This document shows positions 6,384-12,521 of a stretch of DNA of 13,782 bases, in pieces. The position numbers were made by a program, and so were the translations under genes. The DNA comes from an uncultured Clostridia bacterium (GTDB lineage Bacteria > Bacillota > Clostridia > Oscillospirales > Ruminococcaceae). The notes under the pieces were generated by a model. It had not been told where the DNA came from. It was given only the letters and a program-made list of their open reading frames with translations, and ran no database searches. The first letter of the stretch is position 1. The number at the start of each line of letters is the position of its first letter. The stretch is taken from positions 1-13,782 of the forward strand of contig CAMNBY010000201.1 in NCBI GenBank assembly GCA_946533615.1. Reading direction: 5' to 3'.

Positions 6384-7025
6384 TTATTCGGTTATTTTCT
6401 TCTCAACAACGACTTCGGTGCTGTTGTTCCTGAGCCATACTTTTACATCGTCGGCCAGCTTGGCGATGATGGATTTTTCAAGCTCGTCCCACTCTTCTGC
6501 CGCGGCGGAATGATCCTCGGGCAGGTTCTTGCGGTAGCTTCTCAGCGACCAGCAGCGCTCCATGTCATAGCCCGTGGGGACGCCGTTGTTCATAACGCCC
6601 ATGCTGTACCAGCTGGCGGGGCCTGTCTGGTAATCGCTGAGGAAGACGCCCTCGTCGGAATACTGTGCGCTTACGCGGAAGACCTCTCTGATCTTTCCGA
6701 GGACGCCCTTTGCGCTCTCGTTCTTTCCGCTTGTGGATACGGAGAGCAGCTGCTCCTCCTGTTTGGGGTCAGCGCTTCTCTTGGCAGACAGGCAGATGCG
6801 GCAGAGTGTGCTGCCGTCCTTGTTCCTGTCGCTCTCGAACCAGAGGTCGCCCTTGAAGTTATCCATAATGCCGTGTACCATGCTGATAAGCTCCTCGGTG
6901 AGCAGCCTTACGTGCATGGCGTTCTTGCGCTTGAAGCTGTTGTATCTGATGAAGCCCTCGGCAGCCTTCATGGCTTCCTCCGTACCTCTCAGGTCGCTGT
7001 GGATGCTGATAACGTCACTTTTCAT
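6384..7025 (-). CDS. Unrecognised protein with a degenerate RsbW-like N-terminal half
   Basis: A 213-residue soluble protein that I cannot place in a named family. I start it at ATG 7025, 9 nt after AGGAGG; the frame is open a little further upstream, but only inside the phosphatase gene. The start overlaps the phosphatase end (7015) by 11 nt, so the two are coupled. Residues 13-60 look like an RsbW/SpoIIAB N-terminus: an amphipathic helix, then HVRLLTEELISMVHGIMDN (38-56), the N-box helix with both Glu kept and the Asn replaced by Met49. The following strand (LWFESD, then TLCRICLSA) fits, but no DxG box or Gly-rich lid follows. Residues 120-213 are aromatic and charged, ending in a helix (WDELEKSIIAKLADDVKVW). 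It could be a non-catalytic binding partner of the STAS proteins. That is inference from context plus a weak motif. Confidence 0.75.
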   Translation of the reverse strand: MKSDVISIHSDLRGTEEAMKAAEGFIRYNSFKRKNAMHVRLLTEELISMVHGIMDNFKGDLWFESDRNKDGSTLCRICLSAKRSADPKQEEQLLSVSTSGKNESAKGVLGKIREVFRVSAQYSDEGVFLSDYQTGPASWYSMGVMNNGVPTGYDMERCWSLRSYRKNLPEDHSAAAEEWDELEKSIIAKLADDVKVWLRNNSTEVVVEKKITE

Positions 7026-9216
7026 TTTTATTATCCTCCTGTTTTTGCTTTCTTTCCTCGTCAGGCAGCAGCTTGACACACAGCATGGTCAGGTCGTCGA
7101 ACTGCGGAGCCTCGCCCACAAATTCGTCCACCGCCTGCTTCATGTTGCCGAGCAGCGTCTTGGGCGGCGCATCGGGATCCTTGTTCAGTGCTTCTATCAT
7201 CCTGTCGGGGCCGAAGAGCTTGTTGTTTGCGTTTGTGGCTTCGGCAACGCCGTCGGTATAGAGGAAGAGCGTGCCGCCCTTCTCGATGGTGAACTCGTAC
7301 TCCTTGAATTTGATATTCTCGATTCCGCCGATTACGAAGCCGTGTTTATCCTTATAGATCTCGAACTTGCCATTCTGCTTTTTAAGTATCGGGTACTCGT
7401 GGCCTGCGTTGGCGGCGGTCACCTTGCCTGTCGAGATCTCGAGTATGCCGAACCAGACGGTAACGAACATTTCCTCGTCGTTGTTCTTGCAGATCTGAGT
7501 GTTGACCTGCTCGAGGACCTTTGCGGGGCTGCCGCCCATCATCGCAAAGTTGGAAACAAGTATCTTCGACATCATCATGAACAGCGCCGCAGGAACACCC
7601 TTGCCTGAAACGTCCGCGATGACCATTCCAAGGTGATCCTCGTCGATCAGGAAGAAGTCATAGAAGTCGCCGCCGACCTCCTTGGCGGGTGTCATGGTGG
7701 CGTAGATGTCGAACTCCTCGCGCTCGGGGAATGCGGGGAAGAGGTTAGGCAGCATATCCGCCTGTATCCTTGTTGCAAGCTCGAGCTCGGCGCCTATTCG
7801 CTCCTTCTCGGCGGTGATCGTTGTGATCTGCGAGATATAGTTCCTGGTCTTCTGCGAGAGATCTGCGAGCGTTCTTGCAAGCATCTCGACCTCGTCGCCC
7901 GTGAGGTAGGCATCGTCCATCTCGAAGGCCTGATCCGTGCCCGAGATAGAATCCATACGCTTGGTCATCTTCTCGATGGGGCGGACCACCCTGCCTGCGA
8001 CGGTCAGGGCGCCGACGGTGCCGAGCACCAGCAGCAGTCCGATCATGACAAGTGTGGTCTGCTTTGACTTGTCTGCGCCGTACTCGAATTTGCCCTGTGC
8101 GTCCTGATTGATCTTGTCATACTCGGACATCATCATCGCTGTGGGCTGCTCGGTGAGCTCCTTTTCGACGAAGGACACGACTGTCCAGCCGATGGTGTTC
8201 ATCGGGGTGGCGGTCATATAATAGGTCTTTTCGCCCACATTGACGAGCTGGAGGCCTGTTGACTCGGAGAGAGCCTTGGTAACGAACGCCGCAAGCTCCT
8301 TGTTCTCGGAGGCTCTTAGGTCGGGGGCGTGATTGTCGGTTATCATCTTGAAGACGCTGTTGTCCTCGGGGGCGAAGATGACCTTGCCCTCGTCGTTGAT
8401 AACGCAAAGGCCGCTATTCTCTGAGGAAGAGGTGTTTACATAATCGTTCATGGCGTTGAGGAACAGGTCTGCCGCAACAACGGCGACAAGCTCGCCGTCA
8501 ACATAGATCGGCGCCTGGCACTCGATGCCTATCTCGCCTGTGTAGTGGTCGATCTCGATGCCCGTGAAGCACAGCTCGCCTTGTGCGGCGGCTGTTTTGT
8601 ACCAGGGTCTCTCGCGCACGGGATAGGGATTTACGTTCCCGTTATCGTCCAGCTTCATTGCCGATCTTCCATCCACCATAAGGCAGGTGCCGTCGGCGAG
8701 GCCGATGAAGCAGTTCTCCATATAGCCCGATTTTTCGCACATAGCGACCATGGTGTCGCTCATGAGAGCGGCGATGCCCAGCAGCTTTGACTTGGTGTAG
8801 TCAACGCCCTCCTCGCAGAGAGCCTGAGGGGTATACACGCCCTGATTTGCGGCGTCGGGAGGTGCGACCGTACCAGGCGAAAAATCGTCCATGTGCTGAA
8901 AGAGGCCTGTCGCCAGTGTTTCAAGGGTGCCGACGTCGGTCTTGACGTCCGAGAACATATCGTCGGCGATATAAGACTGGAGCGCGTTTGTTTTGGTCAG
9001 CGAGCTGTCAATGACACTCTTCATGGTGTCTGTCGATACCCGGCTGATGGCTGACTGCTGTTCGGTGTTTGCATCACTGACAACATTGCTGAGCTTCTTC
9101 GACTGATATATCGAGACCGCTCCGAAGACCGCCAGCAGCGCCAGCAGAAAAATCAGCACCAGGTTAAGTATTTTTTGCTGCAGACCGCCAAAGGTCAGCC
9201 CAAATTTCTTTATCAC
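7015..9216 (-). CDS. dCache-HAMP sensor PP2C phosphatase (RsbU/SpoIIE type)
   Basis: A 733-residue transmembrane sensor phosphatase. Membrane helix 1 is about 15-35. An extracellular dCache-like region spans 40-385 and includes the RERPWYKTA signature (201-209), typical of Cache domains that bind small ligands such as amino acids. Helix 2 is about 387-407, HAMP about 408-460, and a coiled linker ERIGAELELATRIQADMLP (472-490) precedes the PP2C/SpoIIE domain (500-716). Metal-binding Asp residues are visible in EVGGDFYD (D517), IADVSGKG (D535), YTDG (D655) and FDD (D707/D708). It should dephosphorylate a Ser-phosphorylated STAS protein, the obvious candidate being encoded two genes upstream. The start is GTG at 9216, and the upstream kinase stop overlaps it by 4 nt (GTGA), so kinase and phosphatase are made in step. 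The ligand is unknown. Confidence 0.93.
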   Translation of the reverse strand: MIKKFGLTFGGLQQKILNLVLIFLLALLAVFGAVSIYQSKKLSNVVSDANTEQQSAISRVSTDTMKSVIDSSLTKTNALQSYIADDMFSDVKTDVGTLETLATGLFQHMDDFSPGTVAPPDAANQGVYTPQALCEEGVDYTKSKLLGIAALMSDTMVAMCEKSGYMENCFIGLADGTCLMVDGRSAMKLDDNGNVNPYPVRERPWYKTAAAQGELCFTGIEIDHYTGEIGIECQAPIYVDGELVAVVAADLFLNAMNDYVNTSSSENSGLCVINDEGKVIFAPEDNSVFKMITDNHAPDLRASENKELAAFVTKALSESTGLQLVNVGEKTYYMTATPMNTIGWTVVSFVEKELTEQPTAMMMSEYDKINQDAQGKFEYGADKSKQTTLVMIGLLLVLGTVGALTVAGRVVRPIEKMTKRMDSISGTDQAFEMDDAYLTGDEVEMLARTLADLSQKTRNYISQITTITAEKERIGAELELATRIQADMLPNLFPAFPEREEFDIYATMTPAKEVGGDFYDFFLIDEDHLGMVIADVSGKGVPAALFMMMSKILVSNFAMMGGSPAKVLEQVNTQICKNNDEEMFVTVWFGILEISTGKVTAANAGHEYPILKKQNGKFEIYKDKHGFVIGGIENIKFKEYEFTIEKGGTLFLYTDGVAEATNANNKLFGPDRMIEALNKDPDAPPKTLLGNMKQAVDEFVGEAPQFDDLTMLCVKLLPDEERKQKQEDNKNEK

Positions 9217-9623
9217 CCGATCACCAGTCCTTTTTTCAGCGTGAGAACGTTGTGCCCGTCAGTATACTCATACTGCATTTCGTCCATGGTCTTCTTGACC
9301 ATAAAGATGCCAAGGCCGCCGATCTGTCTCTTCTCTGCTGGCAGCGAGACATCGGGGTCGTCCTTTTTGAGCGGGTCGTAAGGCACGCCGCTGTCCCTGA
9401 AGCGCACGGTCGCAGTACCGCCGCTCGTGTCCACCGCGATCTCGGCCTTGCCGACGTTCGGGGCATAGGCATAGTTGGCGATGTTCACGAATATCTCCTC
9501 TACGGCGATATCTATCTGCATCTGTATCTTCATCGGGCAGTCGGCGGTTTCAAGCTGCTCGTCCACAAAGCCCAGCACCTCGGGAAGGTTATCCGTCAGC
9601 GCGTCAATAACAAATTCTTTCAT
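9213..9623 (-). CDS. RsbW/SpoIIAB-like serine kinase (GHKL ATPase)
   Basis: A 136-residue single-domain GHKL ATPase of the RsbW/SpoIIAB class. These proteins phosphorylate a Ser on a STAS partner, and when free bind a second client, usually a sigma factor. ATP-site motifs are intact: N-box VEEIFVN (41-47, Glu43 and Asn47), DSGVPYDP (77-84) with the adenine-contacting Asp77, and the lid IGGLGIFMVK (101-110). The length is normal for the family. ATG follows AAGGGGA at about 6 nt. It lies 20 nt after the STAS gene and overlaps the phosphatase gene by 4 nt, the standard switch-protein/kinase/phosphatase order. No sigma factor is nearby, so its client is open. The two degenerate relatives (7025-6384, and the end of the gene at 4026-2938) suggest competition for the STAS protein. 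Confidence 0.92.
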   Translation of the reverse strand: MKEFVIDALTDNLPEVLGFVDEQLETADCPMKIQMQIDIAVEEIFVNIANYAYAPNVGKAEIAVDTSGGTATVRFRDSGVPYDPLKKDDPDVSLPAEKRQIGGLGIFMVKKTMDEMQYEYTDGHNVLTLKKGLVIG

Positions 9624-9643
9624 ACATATCCCCTTATATGTTT

Positions 9644-9940
9644 TTATACGATGGTAAGGATCTCCGAAAAGCCTGTTACCTCAAAGATCTCCATAATATC
9701 GGCGCCGACGTTCCTGAGGGTCATGCCGCCCTTTCTGCTCATAACCTTCTGAGCCGAGAGCAGCACCCTGAGGCCTGCCGAAGAGATATACTCGACGTCT
9801 GCGAAATCAAGCTCGAGAGCATCGCAGGTGTCATAGCTTTCCTTGAGCTCTGCCTCGAGGGCGGGAGCTGTGGTGGTGTCTACTCTTCCGCTGATGACTA
9901 CGTTGACTGTGCCGTTCTTATTTTCCTTTTTGATCTCCAT
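9644..9940 (-). CDS. STAS-domain anti-anti-sigma-type protein (RsbV/SpoIIAA-like)
   Basis: A 98-residue single STAS domain. Its unphosphorylated form should bind the RsbW-like kinase, which phosphorylates it; the dCache phosphatase should reverse this. The first strand region is VNVVISGRVDTTTAP (12-26), and the phospho-site loop is EYISSAGLRVL (50-60). By alignment with SpoIIAA from memory, Ser54 corresponds to Ser58, the phosphorylated residue; the Asp before it is replaced by Ser53. I start at ATG 9940, 9 nt after AAAGGA. An ATG ten codons upstream would have no ribosome binding site and would encode the Shine-Dalgarno itself. It is the first gene of the leftward operon, with a leader of about 70 nt from the promoter at 10017-10052. 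The STAS part of the protein at 12522-13712 is a clear paralogue with the same YISSAGLRVL. Confidence 0.93.
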   Translation of the reverse strand: MEIKKENKNGTVNVVISGRVDTTTAPALEAELKESYDTCDALELDFADVEYISSAGLRVLLSAQKVMSRKGGMTLRNVGADIMEIFEVTGFSEILTIV

Positions 9941-9967
9941 GATAAAAATTCCTTTCTGTGTTAAGAT

Positions 9968-9996
9968 CATTCACGGCAGGCACGGCCCGCCGAATG
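9968..9996 (-). promoter_or_regulatory. Hairpin in the leader of the leftward operon
   Basis: On the minus-strand RNA, 9992-9985 and 9981-9974 form an 8-bp GC-rich stem (one G-U) with a 3-nt loop. Four more pairs, CATT with AATG, extend it past a 2-nt bulge. It lies 28 nt before the STAS ATG. No T-run follows, so this is not a terminator as it stands. It could stabilise the mRNA 5' end. Confidence 0.4.
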
Positions 9997-10016
9997 TATT
10001 TATTTCATACACAAAC

Positions 10017-10052
10017 ATTATAACATATCCAGCGCAACAAATCTGCAACAAA
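10017..10052 (-). promoter_or_regulatory. Extended -10 promoter with twin TTTGTTGC repeats (leftward operon)
   Basis: On the minus strand, TATAAT (10022-10017) is preceded by TG at the extended -10 position (TGTTATAAT). No -35 hexamer lies at the normal distance. Instead, two direct repeats TTTGTTGC occupy 10052-10045 and 10041-10034, 11 bp apart start to start. The inner copy ends 11 bp before the -10. Such a layout suits a promoter driven by an activator bound as a tandem dimer on one face of the helix. Confidence 0.65.
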
Positions 10053-10074
10053 TTGAATAATTATCGCTAAAATT

Positions 10075-10124
10075 TTGCACAAAGTTTTAGGAAAACAATT
10101 GTGCAACTTGCTGCTTTTGTGCAA
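10075..10124. repeat. Cluster of three TTGTGCAA motifs
   Basis: TTGCACAA at 10075-10082 is the inverse form, with TTGTGCAA at 10099-10106 and 10117-10124. The first two make the inverted pair with a 16-bp gap also seen at 224-255. Inside the pair, GTTTT and AAAAC can add five base pairs. The cluster sits between the two divergent promoters, as expected for a shared regulator. Confidence 0.5.
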
Positions 10125-10179
10125 ATCCCACAAATTGCTGCTGCAAATTTCGGCAAAACACCAAGGAACTGCGGCGCTT

Positions 10180-10215
10180 TTTGTTGCTAATTTGTTGCAC
10201 CGAATGTGGTATAAT
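10180..10215 (+). promoter_or_regulatory. Extended -10 promoter with twin TTTGTTGC repeats (rightward operon)
   Basis: TATAAT (10210-10215) preceded by TGG gives an extended -10. There is no proper -35. Direct repeats TTTGTTGC stand at 10180-10187 and 10191-10198, again 11 bp apart, with exactly 11 bp between the inner copy and the -10. The geometry is identical to the leftward promoter at 10017-10052. The start point is near 10222. Confidence 0.65.
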
Positions 10216-10339
10216 AAAAGGAGATACTATTACAAGAGCCAGGGCATCGTGAGGTACGGCCGCAAGGTGACGGCAGTTGCAAGCTCGCCCCGTGTGCCTC
10301 AGATCGGAGCTCAGAAAACAACAACTGGAGAGATAGAAA

Positions 10340-11566
10340 ATGTCAGAAAAGAAGAACATCTGGAAGCCCGTGGCGATTGCCGCGATATGCGTGATCGCCG
10401 TCGAGAGCGTCTGCTACGGCATGGGCGTTGGCTGGAAGAACAAAAACAAGGACAATGACGACAGCAAGGCCGAGACCACGACCGCAACAACTACGACAAC
10501 GGCAGCGACCGAGGCTCCCGAGCCCGAAAAGCCCGCAGACACGCAGACCACCCCTGCCGAGCCCGAGCCCGCAGAGCCGGAGCCCGAAAAGGAGCCCGAG
10601 GCAGAACCGCTCTCGCTCTGGACAGACGAGGCTCCCGCAAAGGCCGCCCTTGTTGACTACATCGCGGCTATCACGGTCGAGGGCAGCGAGGACTACATAC
10701 CGCCCGAGGACAGGATAGCGGTGTTTGATCTGGACGGCACGCTTTTCTGCGAGACCGACCCCAACTACTTTGACTACACGCTGCTGAAATACCGCGTGCT
10801 GGAGGATCCCGACTACAAGGACAAGGCCAGCGACTTTGAAAAGGAGGTCGCCGAAAAGATCAAGACCCAGAACGAAACGGGCGAGAGCTTCAAGGGGCTG
10901 GAGACTGACCACGGCAAGGCTGTGGCGTCGGCCTTCTCGGGCATGACCATCGACGAGTTCAACGAGTACATTCAGGAATTCAAGAAGCAGCCCATGCCGA
11001 GCTACGAGGGCATGACAAGGGGCGAGGGCTTTTACAAGCCGATGCTCGAGGTCGTTGATTACCTACAGGACAATGATTTCACCGTTTACATCGTCAGCGG
11101 CACCGACAGATTTATCGTCAGGGGCATTTGCTATGACTCGGAGCTTGACCTGCCGAACAAGCAGATCATCGGCTCGGACGAGTCGGTGGTGGCTCCCGAT
11201 CAGGGCGACACCGACGGACTTGATTACGTCTTTGACGACAACGACAAGCTGGTGCTGGGCGGAGATTTTATCATCAAGAACCTGAAGATGAACAAGGTCA
11301 CTGTCATCAATCAGGAGATCGGGCAGCAGCCTGTGCTCTCGTTCGGCAACAGCACAGGCGACGCGAGCATGGCAGAATATGCCACAAGCAACAACAAGTA
11401 CAAGAGCCTTGCGTTCATGCTCTGCTGTGACGATACGGTGCGCGAGAACGGCAACGAGGAGAAGGCGCAGAAGATGTTTGACCTCTGCGACGAGTTCGGC
11501 TGGGTGCCTGTTTCGATGAAGAACGACTGGACAACTATCTACGGCGAAGGAGTCGCCCGCAAATAA
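10340..11566 (+). CDS. Membrane-anchored extracytoplasmic HAD-family phosphatase
   Basis: A 408-residue protein. A basic N-terminus and membrane helix (about 9-30) act as an uncleaved anchor or signal. A low-complexity linker of Lys/Asp, then Thr, then Pro-Glu runs to about 92, as in surface-exposed clostridial proteins. The HAD phosphatase domain follows: motif I FDLDGTL (129-135, nucleophile Asp130 and acid/base Asp132), motif II IVSGTDR (251-257), a Lys for motif III among 313-319, and motif IV GNSTGD (336-341). It should hydrolyse a phosphomonoester outside the membrane. The large insert between motifs I and II resembles secreted HAD enzymes such as phosphorylcholine phosphatase, but the substrate is not proven. 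GGAGAG lies 7 nt before the ATG. It is the first gene of the rightward operon. Confidence 0.88.
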   Translation: MSEKKNIWKPVAIAAICVIAVESVCYGMGVGWKNKNKDNDDSKAETTTATTTTTAATEAPEPEKPADTQTTPAEPEPAEPEPEKEPEAEPLSLWTDEAPAKAALVDYIAAITVEGSEDYIPPEDRIAVFDLDGTLFCETDPNYFDYTLLKYRVLEDPDYKDKASDFEKEVAEKIKTQNETGESFKGLETDHGKAVASAFSGMTIDEFNEYIQEFKKQPMPSYEGMTRGEGFYKPMLEVVDYLQDNDFTVYIVSGTDRFIVRGICYDSELDLPNKQIIGSDESVVAPDQGDTDGLDYVFDDNDKLVLGGDFIIKNLKMNKVTVINQEIGQQPVLSFGNSTGDASMAEYATSNNKYKSLAFMLCCDDTVRENGNEEKAQKMFDLCDEFGWVPVSMKNDWTTIYGEGVARK

Positions 11567-11598
11567 TAAGACACCGCAGGAAAAGGAGCTGATGTGAT

Positions 11599-12498
11599 AT
11601 GAGGAACGTAAGTATCGAAGGCCTGACGAAGCTGGGAGGCGGCGCAAACGGCCAGGTCTACCGCCTTAACAGCGAGCAGATAATCAAAGTCTATGACCCG
11701 CTGACCAGCCCGCCCGAAAAGATACAGCGGGAGAAGGACGCAGCAAGAAAGACCTTTATCAGGGGCATACCATCGGCGATCTCCTTTGACATCGTAAGGG
11801 TCGGCGAGAGGTACGGCATGATCTACGAGATGCTTGAGGCCGACACCCTTGGCGCATGGCTCTCCAAACACCCCGAAGAGATACAAAACAGCGGCAGGAA
11901 GATGGCCAAGCTTTTGAAGCAGCTCCACTCGACGGTATTTGAGCCGGGCGAGCTGCCCGACGGCCGCGAAGGGCTGCGCCTCTGGGCTGACATCAGCAGG
12001 CGGAGCGGATACTACAAGGACAGCACCCTTGACAAGCTTGATCTGCTCATCAGCAGCATACCGCCGAGGAACACCTTCGTTCACGGCGACCTGCACCCCG
12101 GGAACATCATGGTGCGTGACGGCGAGTGGCTGCTTATAGACATGGGCGATGCCTCTGCCGGGCACCCTGTCCTTGACCTGCTGGGCTGCTACCACATAAT
12201 GCAGATCGCCCTGCACCGCGGAGGCGCCCAGAAATACACAAAGATGAACGAAGCGGATCTGAACGTTCTCTGGGGCTCGCTGATACGCAGCTATCTCGGC
12301 ACCGATGACGAAGAAATGATCGGGAAGGCAGAGGGCGTGCTTGGCTTTTACGCGCTGATACGGAGCATGGCCGGTGTGACCTTCTCGGAGCTTGTACCGT
12401 CCGAGGACAGGCCGTCTACCACCGCAACGATACAGGAGGTCTTTCTCAGATCTTACGACAAATACGGCAGCGAGGCTTATTCGCTGCTTCAGCTCTGA
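11599..12498 (+). CDS. APH-fold small-molecule kinase
   Basis: A 299-residue cytoplasmic protein with the aminoglycoside/choline kinase fold (APH, PF01636 type). Visible motifs are a Gly-rich loop GGGANGQVYRL (13-23), the ATP-site Lys30 in IIKVYD, the catalytic loop HGDLHPGNI (162-170, Asp164 and Asn169) and the metal-binding Asp181 in LLIDMGD. All catalytic residues are present, so it should transfer phosphate from ATP. The substrate could be a sugar, amino alcohol, antibiotic or protein. The sequence recalls the group modelled as TIGR02172. AGGAG stands 10 nt before the ATG, 32 nt after the HAD gene. It is clearly paralogous to the kinase part of the next gene (for example GIPSAISFDIVRVGERYG against GVPTAISYDIVQVGKCYG). 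Nothing specifically indicates drug resistance. Confidence 0.88.
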   Translation: MRNVSIEGLTKLGGGANGQVYRLNSEQIIKVYDPLTSPPEKIQREKDAARKTFIRGIPSAISFDIVRVGERYGMIYEMLEADTLGAWLSKHPEEIQNSGRKMAKLLKQLHSTVFEPGELPDGREGLRLWADISRRSGYYKDSTLDKLDLLISSIPPRNTFVHGDLHPGNIMVRDGEWLLIDMGDASAGHPVLDLLGCYHIMQIALHRGGAQKYTKMNEADLNVLWGSLIRSYLGTDDEEMIGKAEGVLGFYALIRSMAGVTFSELVPSEDRPSTTATIQEVFLRSYDKYGSEAYSLLQL

Positions 12499-12521
12499 AC
12501 GCAGAGGAAGGAGGAGCTCGC

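Larger units (their letters stand above)
9941..10339. other. 399-bp divergent regulatory region between the two operons
   Basis: An AT-rich gap with no credible gene. It holds the leftward leader and hairpin (9941-10010), the leftward promoter (10017-10052), three TTGTGCAA motifs (10075-10124), the rightward promoter (10180-10215) and a GC-rich rightward leader of about 118 nt (10222-10339). I see no known riboswitch in that leader. An AAAAGGAG at 10216-10222 near the start point is not followed by a usable start codon. A frame through the leader is open but has no codon-bias or motif support. Confidence 0.7.

Noticed and set aside
6132..7608. Two rightward open frames of about 300 codons
   Set aside because: They are shadows opposite the phosphatase, the 6384-7025 gene and the start of the transporter, with no ribosome binding site or motif support.
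10222..10339. Riboswitch in the GC-rich leader of the rightward operon
   Set aside because: I looked for c-di-GMP, SAM, TPP, cobalamin and amino-acid riboswitch cores and for an anti-terminator/terminator pair, and saw none.
10075..10458. Open frame of 127 codons across the intergenic region and into the HAD gene
   Set aside because: It overlaps both the TTGTGCAA cluster and the rightward promoter, has no ribosome binding site at any ATG, and runs out of frame into a well-supported gene.
10450..10620. Tandem repeats or CRISPR-like array in the ACC/GAG-rich stretch
   Set aside because: This is the Thr-rich and Pro-Glu-rich linker of the HAD protein: low-complexity coding sequence without regular spacers.
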